Of a stretch of 64,000 nucleotides of DNA, positions 11,093 through 21,656 are shown piece after piece. Source of the DNA: Cladophialophora immunda. Lineage: Eukaryota; Ascomycota; Eurotiomycetes; Chaetothyriales; Herpotrichiellaceae. The notes below the pieces were generated by a model. It had not been told where the DNA came from and searched no databases. It saw only the letters and a program-made list of their open reading frames with translations. Every line of letters starts with the position of its first letter. Position 1 is the first letter of the stretch. The position numbers and the translations under genes are program-made. The stretch lies in assembly GCF_000835495.1 (NCBI RefSeq), contig NW_015622542.1, positions 6,571,936 through 6,635,935 of the forward strand. Direction: 5' to 3'.

Positions 11093-12586
11093 TCAAATCC
11101 ACGAGTTATCGCCGTCGACTGTAGGCTGATCCAAGGCATTTACAGCCCCGGTCGTCTCTCTTGGGCCAACGAAGATAATACTGTCCTTCAGCTTGCGCTG
11201 TCTCTTCTGCGACGACTTCCGTCTCAGTCTGCGTTTTGCCTCTTCAAGAACCCCGACAATCTGACTTTGACTGTTTTGGTACGCCGTGACGAGACTGACG
11301 GATTTTCCCCTTTGACGCGTCCGCTGAGCCTGCCGCGCCTCTTTTTGCTGCCTCTTCTGCAATTTGTTCCCGAAGACCTCAGCCCCATACACTTGATATG
11401 GGGTTGCAGGGATGGCCAGCTGTCTTTCTCGTGGTGGAGTATCCTGCCCACGGCTCTCTTTACCTTCCGAGGCGCCCTTCCGCGAGAGAGACCTGAGTAA
11501 GTGGGTAACGTTTTGCTGGAGGCTGGATCTCGCACTGCTATTGCGTGGCGGCTTCCGCTCAGCACTGTCTCTTTTCATGCCTGGGTACTTGGTTTCGGCA
11601 TAAGACATCACTCTCTCTCGTTCCTTTTCGGCCGAGCTCTTTCTCACTCGAAAGCTCTTCCTAGGCTGTAGTTCAAGCGGCGAGGACTCTGGACTCTGAT
11701 TGACGAAGCCGTCCTCTAGCCAGTTCTGTGACCAACTTTTGCCGGAGCTGTGCGGCTGTGACTGTCCTTCAAGAGGATCATGATGTCGAGCAGGATCGAA
11801 TTCGGCGGGCTTTTCCCAGTCGTCAAACGGTGGACTAGGAAGACTCGAGCTACTCAAGCCTAATGGTGGCGGGAGGAGGTCGGAACCGTCAGTATCAGAG
11901 ATCGTCCCGGACATGGCATCGGGCAAGGGTGGAGTTTGAGAGAGGGATACGGATTGCCCAACGAACGAGACTTGCGGTGAGGGCGGAGCTAATTGATCAT
12001 ATGCCGCTTGTCGATGTTGCTCAGCTGAAGACACAGAGAGGGGCGAGACCAGTTCATTTCTGCGCTGTTGGAGCTGACGGGAGAACTCGGTAAAAGAAGG
12101 AGCTGTCTTGTTGCTTGAGATTGCATTGGTAGAAGTAGCAGCAGATCTAAGAGATGAGATCGAGACTGCCTCTCGTGGCACATCCTTTACCGGTGGAGAC
12201 GGGTTATGGCCCAGGCTCAGACGCCTGATGAGAAGAGGTGCAACGGTGTCTCGGTAAGCTTGCGGGTGATGGAGTGTTGGCAAGGGTGGGATGTCGTCCA
12301 ATTCACGACACCCTCCGCCGTACATGTGGATGATATTGGTGATTGTAGTATCAGTGCTATACACGCTTGAGGACCTTCTCTTTCCCTCGAATGGCTCGAG
12401 TGGCAGTGGTTTGTCTCGATCTGAAGGCGTCGATCTCCCGGAGGCATGATTTGAGGCCGGTCGGAGAGTGTTTGGCGGTGGAGAGACTGACAACTCTAAA
12501 CCCTGCTTCTGGAGTTCTAGAAGTGCCTTTGATGGAGGCGGAGAGGTCAGCCGCAATGGATGGAATGATCCCGGACGCAAATTCAT
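11093..12586 (-). CDS. Hypothetical disordered protein with basic C terminus
   Basis: A single open frame of 497 codons. I recognise no catalytic domain. The protein is rich in Ser, Pro, Arg and Gln and is probably mostly disordered. A short ordered-looking segment (IIHMYGGG near residue 86) follows a Ser-rich stretch. The last 100 residues are very basic (KRQQKEARQAQRTRQR, RRLRRKSSQKRQRK), resembling nuclear localisation signals or nucleic-acid-binding tails. The uninterrupted frame and Pezizomycotina-like composition support a real gene. An upstream exon cannot be excluded, since the ATG at 12586 has no homology support from me. It is transcribed in the same direction as the Nudix gene upstream, about 350 bp away. 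Function unknown. Confidence 0.65.
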   Translation of the reverse strand: MNLRPGSFHPLRLTSPPPSKALLELQKQGLELSVSPPPNTLRPASNHASGRSTPSDRDKPLPLEPFEGKRRSSSVYSTDTTITNIIHMYGGGCRELDDIPPLPTLHHPQAYRDTVAPLLIRRLSLGHNPSPPVKDVPREAVSISSLRSAATSTNAISSNKTAPSFTEFSRQLQQRRNELVSPLSVSSAEQHRQAAYDQLAPPSPQVSFVGQSVSLSQTPPLPDAMSGTISDTDGSDLLPPPLGLSSSSLPSPPFDDWEKPAEFDPARHHDPLEGQSQPHSSGKSWSQNWLEDGFVNQSPESSPLELQPRKSFRVRKSSAEKERERVMSYAETKYPGMKRDSAERKPPRNSSARSSLQQNVTHLLRSLSRKGASEGKESRGQDTPPRERQLAIPATPYQVYGAEVFGNKLQKRQQKEARQAQRTRQRGKSVSLVTAYQNSQSQIVGVLEEAKRRLRRKSSQKRQRKLKDSIIFVGPRETTGAVNALDQPTVDGDNSWI

Positions 12587-12932
12587 TTCGGCCGGAGATC
12601 AGATAGCCGGACAAGACATCATGCTAGGACAACTGAGGATCTTCCTGCGTCCGCAGCCACAGGTTTCCATTTGACATCGTGCTTGGAGATCCAGAAGCTG
12701 CGATGCAACCGACACTCCATAACACAAGACAAAGGACCCCGTTTTCGGCTGCATTGTAGATATTGTCGTGCTCAATGAACGTTCCATTGTTCACGATGCT
12801 GCCGCCCACGCTCGCATACACACACAGCTATCACAACGTTGCAGAAACTTTCGAGTTGGTGGCCACATTCCTCGGTGTGCAGGCACCACACGAGGGGCGA
12901 TGCATCACATTGGAATTTGGAGCGATGGTGGC
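12587..12932. other. Intergenic between two minus-strand genes
   Basis: About 350 bp separating the Nudix gene stop from the start of the disordered-protein gene. I see no clear element in it. Confidence 0.5.
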
Positions 12933-13888
12933 TCAGAGATTTGCAGCTTTGACCAAGTCCTCCTTTGTCAACTCATCGTTTCGATTCCTAATTTCACCCA
13001 AGAAGCCAATTTTTCGGAGCCGAACAATCATGTCTTCGTCCCCAAAGTGAGAGTTGTGCTCGAAGGTAGGTTCTTGGTCATACGCGTAACGAGCGGCATC
13101 GACAAGAATCCGGGCGGTCATGCCAAACACCCGGTACCTAGAATATTTGTCCAGGTGGCTTGCCGTGACCTTCTGGTCTTCACTTCTTTTCGGCTTCGAG
13201 ACGATCTGGTTGGTGACGGGAACAAAGAAATTGTGCATGCGCCATCGACTCTGATGCCAGTCTGTCCAGCTTCCCTTGTACCAATCACTTGGTTTGCCGG
13301 GGAGATTTGGCTGATCCGGCAGATCTTCCATGTACAAGAAGTTTCTGAAGGGTGCCGAAAACACCGCCGCCACCTCTCTCGCATCCAATCTTGGGAGTAG
13401 TTTTTCCCCCACGTTGGCATCCTCTCCGGTCTCCGGGTCATACGAATGTAGAAACGCGACGCATGGACGAACCAGAAGGGCGTTCTTGCTTAAATTCGTT
13501 GCCATCTCGCATAAATGCTCGACTTTGAATGGTCGCGGTAGGGCCGATGCACGCCTAGGAAGGCCTATCTCTTCCGAAGCCTCACGCCTTGCACATTCAA
13601 AGGCCGTCTCGCCCTCATCAGCTTTGCCGCCCGGCAAGGCGGCTTGACCAGAATATGAGCTCAGGGTACTTGCTCGCATGGTGATGACTACTCTCAATTC
13701 TCCGTTTGGATCTGCAAAAAGCAGGATCAGGACGGCGGCCTTCCGCGTGAGCGGCATTGTGGGCCATATTGTTTCTGGAGATTTGTAGGATCTCAGCCGA
13801 TCAATGGCTTGCTGGATACGACAATCAGTGCGAGAAAACTTGCCCGGATTGTGGAACATACCGCTGAGATAGGTGACAGACGCGGCAT
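12933..13888 (-). CDS. Nudix hydrolase, peroxisomal CoA diphosphatase-like (PCD1 type)
   Basis: The Nudix box is complete (GGKADEGE, seven residues, REASEEIG, about residues 66-89), matching Gx5Ex7REUxEExGU. ALPGGK before it and the family pattern around RKAAVLILLF point to the PCD1/NUDT7 group, which hydrolyses CoA and CoA esters, usually in peroxisomes. The C-terminal residues (VKAANL) are not a perfect PTS1 but end in a SKL-like NL. I place the start at 13888. Exon 1 is 13862-13888 (MPRLSPISA), followed by a 50-nt intron (GTATGT...CCAG, branch CTGAT), then exon 2 12933-13811 starting QAIDRLRSY. This gives 301 residues, the usual length. The longer unspliced frame to 14174 reads unrelated sequence and is probably 5' leader. 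Confidence 0.85.
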
Positions 13889-14184
13889 GTTGACCGAAGA
13901 TTTTTGCGAGAGAGCCCTTCTGCACAGTACAAAATACGGATGCCTGCTGATGTTTGACACTCGTCTGGAAAGCATTGAACAATCCCAAAGATGATGCTGA
14001 TATGTGGTCGGGAAGATGATGAAAAGTTCCCAAGGTTGGCAGACACCGAGGTGGATAGCCGAGGCACTCCCACTTGAGCCCTCCCGGCTGGTCACCCCAA
14101 TAACGAGTCTCCAACAAGGCCCGTGGTTGATGCGTCTTGAAAGCGACGACACCCATGCGCCCAAAAGATATCAAAATTCATTCT

Positions 14185-14878
14185 CTAATCATCATGGTTC
14201 TTGCGCGCACCCCCGAAAGTGATCTTTTGGCGTTTGGTCGATCTGCCTTCCGTGTCTTCATCGTTGGCGGCTGCGCTCTTTTTCTTCTTCTTGTCACCCG
14301 TCTTCTCCGCAGTAAAACTTCCAGTCGGCGTGGCTGCGTGGTTGGGTGTGCTCGTAGCACTGCTCGGGGAATCTGAATCTCTCATGTATGATACTGAGCT
14401 CTTGGAGAACACTCGGTCTGTGTCGTTCACGACCGCCTTCCGACGCCCTGCGCCTAGACCACCACCAACTGCGCTGCCTGAGACTGTCCCGCCTGCTGAA
14501 TTGGCCGCTGCCGACACTGCAGATGCCTTGATGTAGTTGTCGAATCCTTTGACAATGTTTCCTGCGATTGCGGTTTCTTCGAGGTACGCCGTTTCTTGCC
14601 GGTAGATCTGGTCCTCTATGACGGCCTGAGACGTTAGCGCTCTGGAACTGTGTGCGCAAATTTGAGACTCACTAGATTTCGATCAAGAAGACGCTTCTTC
14701 TGTAGGGTGTCCCGTAGGTCGCGCCTCAATTTCTCGTAATCTGTTCGATCGTCAGATCAAAGGGGACTTTCTGCGGCCAGAGGCGTCAGCCACGCTTACA
14801 AGGTAGTCCCGGCCGGTCACTGCTTGCTGTAGGCTTTGCCGCAGAGCCTGATCCAGGAGGGACATTCTCAGCCATCAT
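14185..14878 (-). CDS. EAF6: EAF6, subunit of the NuA4 histone acetyltransferase complex
   Basis: Three exons (14800-14878, 14673-14740, 14185-14625) with two GT-AG introns of 59 and 47 nt. The spliced product is 195 residues. It starts M(M)AENVPP, contains a short coiled coil (YYEKLRRDLRDTLQKKRLLDRNL) and then the family hallmark EDQIYRQETAYLEE and GNIVKGFDNYIK. EAF6 is a small subunit of NuA4 (and NuA3 in yeast), acting in the nucleus in acetylation of histones H4 and H2A. The remaining half is Ala/Gly/Ser-rich and ends in a basic patch (KKKKKS, STKRQK), probably a nuclear signal. It is divergent from the copper transporter gene, with about 220 bp between start codons. Two ATGs are adjacent at the start, so the first residue is uncertain by one codon. 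Confidence 0.93.
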
Positions 14879-15098
14879 GACCCAGGTTTTCGCCGATAAA
14901 AATGTGGTGAGTTGCGCAGAAGTGGTAAGAGAGGTGGCCAGGAAATTCTACGAGTGTGGAAATGGCCAACGCGCTAAGCGGGGAAGTAACCGCGTCTCTC
15001 GCACTCGACGGATTCCGTCCTTCCATCTACTATCACACTCGCACCATCACTCAACTCTACTATTTTTCTTCACACACTTGAGCAACCTATTCGGCGAA
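14879..15098. promoter_or_regulatory. Shared divergent promoter region, EAF6 / copper transporter
   Basis: This is the 220 bp between two divergent start codons, so it must hold both leaders and probably shared promoter elements. The half near the transporter is CT-rich. I do not see a clear copper-response core such as TTTGCTC. Confidence 0.5.
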
Positions 15099-15744
15099 AT
15101 GGACCACGGCGGTATGGACCATGGCGGAATGGATCATGGCGGCATGGACGATGGTCAATGTTCCATGAATGTGAGTCTCCAGATGAACGTGGATCATACT
15201 GGTATCGCTCTAACAAATCAGATGCTCTTCAATTGGCAAGTGAAAGGCCTTTGTATCGTCTTCGAGTCATGGAGAGTCACGGGACCCATGTCGCTTCTCC
15301 TCTCCCTGGTCGCCATCGCCCTCCTTACCGCTGGCTACGAGTGTGTTCGGGAAATAAGCAGGAGATATGACGAGAAATTCAATGCCAGAATGAATGCACT
15401 TGGGACAAGTACGTTGATCTTGCCGGATGTTTCTCTACGTGTCGCTGAGACTCTCAAGGCCCTCCAGCGGAATCAAGCTCACTGCTTGCAGGATCGGAGT
15501 CGAGAGATGGAGCCGGCCGGCAAGGAACGATAACCAGAGCCGGTCTGTATGCCTTGCAAGTATTCTACAGCTTCTTCATCATGTAAGACCCCATTCCTCA
15601 CTTCGGTTCCGACTAATCAGCTCGAGGCTACTGTTTATGACCTACAACGGATTCGTCATGTTGGCGGTGGCGGTCGGGGCATTTATCGGATATTTGGCTT
15701 TCAGCTATAAGACTTCGCCCACCAAAACAGCAGCATGTCATTGA
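15099..15744 (+). CDS. Ctr-family copper transporter
   Basis: Four exons: 15099-15170, 15222-15408, 15492-15582 and 15627-15744, giving 155 residues. The N terminus has repeated Met/His/Gly units (MDHGG three times, then MDDGQCSM), the extracellular copper-binding part of Ctr proteins. Then come MLFNW, a first membrane segment (SLLLSLVAIALLTAGYE), a short cytosolic loop, and two close segments with the diagnostic MxxxM (MLLFM) in TM2 and GxxxG (GAFIG) in TM3. Ctr proteins form trimers that take up Cu(I) at the plasma membrane or release it from vacuoles; the small size fits either. The last acceptor is chosen so that FFIMLLFMTYNG is restored. It converges on the JmjC gene with 8 bp between stop codons. 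Confidence 0.93.
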
Positions 15745-15752
15745 TCTCTAGA

Positions 15753-17216
15753 TCATTCAACTTCCTCGTCTAGGTCATCGCCAAATCCGAAACTAAACCC
15801 TTGCCGCTCTTCATCAGCTTCGTCTTGACCAGCAACGACCTCTTCCCATTTGCGCTTGCGGCAATCGTCGAGAGAAGCCGCCAGGTCAGGATCGGTCTCC
15901 TTTAAGCGATCCATAAAGAGGGTATAGGGATCTGATACTTTGTCACTGAATCCGGAAACTTGGTCTGCCCGATCTCTCAGAAAGCGGATCGTTGATTGGA
16001 CATGGGCTCTGGGGACGAAGTTTTGAGTGATAGCAATAGCTGGCTCAAGGTTGACTACCAAATGCCACCAACCTGAGGGGACATGGAGGACCTCGCCTTC
16101 CCGACAGATGCCCTCGAAACAGGACCCAGTCCTCCGAGCTTCAGTATGGTATGACAGGAGCCACTCGGCAATGCTCAGTGGCGAAGTGACCTCGCTTTGG
16201 TCTTGGGACATGTAGACTCCTGGAGGCAGGATAGAGCTTGGAAACATAATCCAATATTTCGAGCCTCTAATAATAGCGTTCCAGGCACTCGTGGCATTCG
16301 GGTCTTTGTGAAACGTGCTTCCGCTTCTTTCAGGTCCAATAATCAGCCACCGTCGATCGGGTCTCTGGTCCTTGAGGAGGGTGAAAAAGTCTTCCCGGAA
16401 TGCCTCTGGGGGCTCGTATGCATCCTGCAAACCCATCTTTTCCACAAAGGCCCGATCAAAAAGGTACAACGGCGATTCATCTTTTGAAGTTTCCATGTAA
16501 TTGACGTACGTGCTCAGCGGCCAATCCACTGCCTCGCAACGAAAGGGGACATCCCCGTACTTCGCGAGTAGATGCTGTAGATCCCACGTCTCAAAAGCCT
16601 TCCATTTCCTCACCGGCGCGGTCAGGATGAAGGGCTTGCCCACCCATGACTCGTTGAACTCTTCTGGCGAGATGTCGCTCAGCCGTGGAATTTCGTTTTC
16701 TGGCGGAATGTTCGAGACATACGGCGTCAGCGGTGTGCGAGAGCATTGAAACGGCCGATAGAGCGCGTCGGAAAAGACGTATCGGCAATCCACCTTTGCA
16801 AGCTTTGTCGGCGGAAGCCGCATGAGAGATGCTCGCCAACTTCCCCGCCACTCAAAACGCTCGTTCGTCTCGTTGACTGCAATATCTCTCCATAGCTGGT
16901 CACAGGTACAGTAGGCGTAGAGCCCTCGACACGTCGCACCCAGGTTGAGAAGAGCACGTCGATCCAGGAACTCGAGGAGCATCAGCATTAGCGTGTCTGG
17001 CAGAAGCCCGAAGGGACCCATGGAGGTTTGGGCATTTTCTTGGGATGTTAGGGCGTTTCCTGACGGTCTCAGGCCCAGAGAATGTGGCTCGACTTCATCT
17101 TCCGAGGAGGTCCCCGTGTCAGCAGCATTGTTGTCCTGTAAGAGACTTGTCTGATGGATTGAATCCGAACTCTCCGTGAGAGCGCCATGTGTTTGCAGAA
17201 TGGTGGTTGAACTCAT
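15753..17216 (-). CDS. F-box and JmjC domain protein (JMJD6-like)
   Basis: Intronless, 487 residues. An F-box lies at about residues 68-105 (GLLPDTLMLMLLEFLDRRALLNLGATCRGLY). A JmjC domain covers about 190-420, with the iron ligands visible as HKD in TFHKDPN (about residue 302) and the His of SGWWH (about 383), and with VPSGWWHLVVNLEPAIAITQNFV. This is the JMJD6-type Fe(II)/2-oxoglutarate oxygenase fold. Members of the family act as protein hydroxylases or, less certainly, as demethylases; the F-box suggests docking to an SCF ubiquitin ligase through Skp1. The C terminus is acidic. The substrate cannot be read from sequence. The stop codon lies 8 bp from that of the convergent copper transporter. 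Confidence 0.92.
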   Translation of the reverse strand: MSSTTILQTHGALTESSDSIHQTSLLQDNNAADTGTSSEDEVEPHSLGLRPSGNALTSQENAQTSMGPFGLLPDTLMLMLLEFLDRRALLNLGATCRGLYAYCTCDQLWRDIAVNETNERFEWRGSWRASLMRLPPTKLAKVDCRYVFSDALYRPFQCSRTPLTPYVSNIPPENEIPRLSDISPEEFNESWVGKPFILTAPVRKWKAFETWDLQHLLAKYGDVPFRCEAVDWPLSTYVNYMETSKDESPLYLFDRAFVEKMGLQDAYEPPEAFREDFFTLLKDQRPDRRWLIIGPERSGSTFHKDPNATSAWNAIIRGSKYWIMFPSSILPPGVYMSQDQSEVTSPLSIAEWLLSYHTEARRTGSCFEGICREGEVLHVPSGWWHLVVNLEPAIAITQNFVPRAHVQSTIRFLRDRADQVSGFSDKVSDPYTLFMDRLKETDPDLAASLDDCRKRKWEEVVAGQDEADEERQGFSFGFGDDLDEEVE

Positions 17217-19669
17217 TGTTTGGGGTTGAATACAGCGTGGTACACACTAGCCCATTTGATTTGTCCAATCTCGAGGATTTCAGCGAAACCACTGGTCATA
17301 CAGTTGTGTCGCCAACCATGGTCTGAGGTTGAATACTGCTGGAGAAGATTTCTTTGTGGGGGTCGGCGGAGCCAATCAACATGCGCATATTGCAGGTAGG
17401 TCTAGCAGGAGTCCTTCCCTAATCGAATTACAAAGTACACTTCACTAAACCTATTCTGACGATACATACTAGGTCGGAAGTATTATCATCATGGCTAGAG
17501 GGAACCAACTTCAAATCTTCAATGAACAAGCTCACCTTCTATGTGAACACCAGTCAAAAGCGCCACCATCATGGCTAGAGGAAACCAATTTCAAAATCCT
17601 CCACGAACAAACTACCCACCGACATCTGCCTTCCCCGCGATGCCTGCTCCTCAACTGGTGCCTTGAATCAATACTGTAACGCGGAGGTCTGTCTGGCGAA
17701 TGGTCCAAGGATACTCGCAATATGAAGAAGTGATTGATAAGACGGCTGTTGTCCTCTGGGATGTGCTGGTAGACCCATGCGGTATGTACGAGCCTGAACT
17801 CCTTTGGGTGAGTACATACGCGGACCAAGTGAAAGCGTCAAGAAAACGTATCGTTGGAAGTATGCGCCAAGAAGATTGCGATACAAGCGTCATCTTGTTG
17901 TTGTTGTTGATCGAAGGGTATGTCGGTGGTGGCAGCTGGTGCTCTCTGTGTCTCGAAGCGAGATCCTGTCGTTGCAACTATGGTGTGCTCATCTTCATTC
18001 CCCTCTGGTGCACAGTGCCTGCCTTGGCCACGGACTCTCTTTTGATCCATCATCATCATCCATCTCACACCTTTTCCCGTTTGCAAACCTCGGGTGGAAC
18101 CTCTATCTGGACGTCGTCAAACTGGCTCTCCTTGCATGGGTCTTGTCGAACTTTCCCCCTCGTGATTCTTTTGATCTCATCGCGCAGGTCCAGTGATTCG
18201 AGTTGAGCCTGATCTTTGTCATACTGTTCTCCCCCACGTTCTGTAGGAGCGCGCTATCGTTTCTGATGGGTCGGTTGGAACTCGCCAGGATCATGTTGCC
18301 TGGAGCATTCAGTTGAATAGTTACTGTCACTTCTGGTTTCCGACAGCATCCGATGGCACTCGAAGAGATGTAAAAGATCCATATCTTACCGTCAACGAGC
18401 ATAATGTTAGACATCAAATGTGAACAAAAGTGAAATGACTTCCCCACTGGTTCCCCATCAAGACCGTATTCGAAAAAAGCTCATGCTAAGTCTTATGAAA
18501 AGGAACGAGCTGCGGAGTAGATATGCTACAGATGATGAGCATACACAGCTTTCATGCACGTTCCGGTATCAATCGATCGTCTGGATGTTCTTTTTCTGAC
18601 TCATTCAGAATGACCTCCATGGGTACGGTGGGAGGGGCCAACGATGTATCTATCGTGTGAGAGGGTACCTGGATAGCAAAATCCTTTCCCTCTCTCTTTT
18701 CTCTTGCTTTCTTGTTTGACATATCAGAATGGCATATGATTTTGCTCTTGGCTTCGGTCAAAATTTCTATTACGTCGTAAGCATTCCCATTCTCTTTTGA
18801 TCTCGCCTCCTTTGCTTTCGATCTTCTTTCAGCACCACTCTCTTTCACCTTGTTCTGTTCCACATTTATTTCAAACGGACACTGATCGTGCTCAGGAAAT
18901 CCCTGCCGCCACTGCCCCTGCCGACATCTAGCGTGTCGAGGAGATAAAGGCCAAGAACCAGCGAAGAACAAGGCTAGCACGCAGTACTGCTATGGGCCGG
19001 GCGGGCGTCTTGTCCAAGCTAGGCTGTCAGTGGGAGTCGCGTCCAGGAGCTCCTCATCGACAAGGTGCTGATTTTATTAAGGCTCTGAGGCAGAGAAAGA
19101 AGGAGAAGAGACAAGGTGCGTCTTTTTCCATAAAGTGCAGTTGACTATTTCACATGACTTTTAGAGGAGGTCAAAGATACGCCAGTGACAATCCTCGCTG
19201 AAGACTTGTTGCCGACATGGCATTCAGCCCAACAAGACGCCGCTGCCGGTCTGGCAGCACCTGGCATGTTCCCGATGTCCATGAAGGACGCCACCGCCCC
19301 CGACAAAACGTCTTGGGCGAGGCTGAACTTGGTGAGGTAAGGTCACCAGGCCAAAACTCGGGTAAGTTGCCACTTTTCCAAGTTAGCGCCAAGTTAGTGC
19401 CGGGTTGCTTCGCTTGGATTCTATGACCCTGCACCTTGAAGGCGAAAAAAATGAAATCAAAATTTGAAACCAACGACCTACAAATCTACCATCTTCTCAT
19501 CTCATCATAAAAGACAACGCACCCGCGACAAATCTCTTTCTCGAGATTTATTTTCTTCGTATTATTCACATCACTGTCAACTGAGGCGCGCGCACATTTC
19601 AGCGCGTCAACTCTGTCACACCACATTCCACATCACAGCAAACTCAGCATCCAAATTCAAACCGCAATC
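17217..19669. other. Long intergenic region with possible gene remnants
   Basis: About 2.4 kb upstream of both the JmjC gene (-) and eIF4A (+). A plus-strand frame at about 17700-18206 and a Lys/Glu-rich minus-strand frame of 142 codons (18552-18980) are present; I recognise neither. Two imperfect copies of a 50-bp unit start at 17487 and 17567. The last 200 bp before eIF4A are rich in C and T and poor in G on the plus strand, as is usual for leaders of highly expressed fungal genes. No RNA gene is seen. Confidence 0.4.
17487..17617 (+). repeat. Imperfect 50-bp direct repeat, two copies
   Basis: Copy one starts at 17487 and copy two at 17567, 80 bp apart. Both begin CATCATGGCTAGAGG and stay similar for about 50 bases. 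Differences are mixed, so repeat-induced point mutation alone does not explain them. Each copy contains an ATG that would start a peptide MARGNQ, but the copies are in different frames and neither opens a long protein. Confidence 0.7.
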
Positions 19670-21171
19670 ATGGCCGACAAAGGTCTTGAAGAAGTCCCAG
19701 AGTCTCAAATCGAGTCCAACTACGATGAAGTTACCGATTCTTTCGATGCCATGGGTCTCAAACCCGATCTCTTGCGCGGTATGTTGTCGCACCTCCCCGC
19801 CGCCTCCCCTCCCGCTCCCCTTCTCACCCTTTCTCCGACCCCCAAATGGTCTCTACAACTTAATCCATGTTCAAAATGCTAATACAATCGCTAGGTGTCT
19901 ATGCATATGGTTTTGAAGTCCGCCTCCCCTTGATCCTATCGATTTGATTGAAGTGCTGACATTTGCTATAGAGACCGTCCGCAATCCAGCAGCGTGCCAT
20001 CATGCCGGTGATCAAAGGCTCGGACGTGATCGCGCAGGCGCAATCCGGAACCGGCAAGACGGCTACGTTCAGCATTTCTTGCCTGCAGAAGATCGATCCG
20101 AACCTCAAGGCGTGCCAGGCGCTCATCCTCGCCCCGACACGAGAGCTGGCGCAGCAAATCCAAAAGGTGGTGGTGGCGATCGGAGATTTCATGAACGTGG
20201 AGTGCCACGCTTGCATCGGAGGAACAAACGTGCGAGAGGACATGAAGGCGCTTCAGGACGGCCCACAGGTCGTTGTCGGTACCCCAGGGCGGGTGCACGA
20301 TATGATCCAGCGCCGAGTGTTGAAGACCGACAGCATGAAGATGTTCATTTTGGATGAGGCGGATGAGATGCTTTCGGTAAGTGACGCCAGCATACGCTCA
20401 CCCGCACCCTCACCATGGTCCTCGATGTTGCCACCCAGAAAATATACTGACTGACTCGGTTGTAGCGCGGTTTCACCGAACAAATCTACGACATTTTCCA
20501 ACTCCTTCCCCAATCCACCCAAGTCGTCCTCTTGTCCGCTACCATGCCACAAGACGTGCTCGAAGTCACGACCAAATTCATGCGCGACCCAGTCCGAATC
20601 CTGGTCAAGAAGGCCGAGTTGACTCTGGAGGGTATCAAACAGTTCTACATCGCTGTCGAGAAGGAAGAGTGGAAGCTCGACACCCTCTCTGATCTCTACG
20701 AGACAGTCACCATCACACAAGCCGTCATCTTCTGCAACACCCGAAGAAAGGTGGACTGGCTCACCGACAAGCTCCAGGCTCGTGACTTCACAGTCTCGGC
20801 CATGCACGGTGATATGGAGCAGGCTCAGCGTGACGTGATCATGAAGGAGTTCCGATCGGGATCGTCACGAGTTCTGATTGCCACCGATCTTTTGGCGCGT
20901 GGTATCGATGTTCAGCAAGTCTCGCTAGTCATCAACTACGATCTCCCCGCCAACCGTGAGAACTACATCCATCGTATCGGACGTGGTGGTCGATTCGGCC
21001 GGAAAGGCGTTGCCATCAACTTCGTCACTGCCGACGATGTTCGCATGATGAGAGAAATCGAACAATTCTACAGCACTCAAATCGAAGAGATGCCCATGAA
21101 CGTTGCTGGTAAGCATCTCTCCCAATAATCCGAAAATGCCGTGCTAACTCAGTTCTTCAGACCTCATCTAA
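19670..21171 (+). CDS. TIF1: ATP-dependent RNA helicase eIF4A
   Basis: Five exons: 19670-19778, 19895-19917, 19972-20376, 20466-21108 and 21161-21171, giving 396 residues, the normal eIF4A length. All DEAD-box motifs are present in order: Q motif ([12 protein letters not shown]), [27 protein letters not shown], then [17 protein letters not shown] and HRIGRGGR. The protein ends in DLI, encoded by the tiny last exon. eIF4A unwinds 5' leaders within eIF4F during translation initiation in the cytoplasm. Exon 2 is only 23 nt and its downstream donor is GTCCGC, weaker than the other donors, but the branch CTGAC and acceptor ATAG fit and the reading frame demands this junction. No other gene lies within 480 bp downstream. 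Identification is very secure. Confidence 0.97.
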
Positions 21172-21656
21172 TCACTCTAACTGGGCATGTGGATGGCGTT
21201 TGTTGCTCCAATTGTATGCGACTCCTCGAGAAAAGTGGGATGAAGCCTGTCTCCGACTGCTTGGCTCAAGATTGTCGCTCCACCACAAAAGTCATGTTTT
21301 TCTTATCATGAGCACGGACGCGGTGATATCACAACCTGACGGCTGAGTTTCGCTTATGTGGGCAGATTTCGCTGGCGTTCTACTGCTTAATGTCTAGCTG
21401 GCAATCCGTTGTTGGCTGTCTTTGCAACACCAAAGAATCCGAGTGCATTCTCATGTACAACGCAGGAACGATGGTTTCTTTTGCTTCTTCACGATAGATA
21501 GGTAGAAAATGAAAGGTTCACATACCCCAAAATTTCGGATATGCCTAGGAAAGGAGAGGTGCCTCCGCCAACCTCCACAGTTTCTCGGGAGTACTTATTA
21601 CTTCTACCTAGAGGCATCTCCAGTTTAAACCCCGTGTCAGTCGACCATCCATCAGT
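21172..21656. other. Intergenic, eIF4A 3' end to coiled-coil gene
   Basis: About 480 bp holding the eIF4A 3' untranslated region and the promoter of the next plus-strand gene. No distinct element seen. Confidence 0.5.

Noticed and set aside
12933..14174. 413-residue unspliced version of the Nudix protein
   Set aside because: Residues before the Nudix domain match nothing. A 50-nt intron and the start at 13888 give the family-typical MPRLSPISAQAIDRLRSY beginning.
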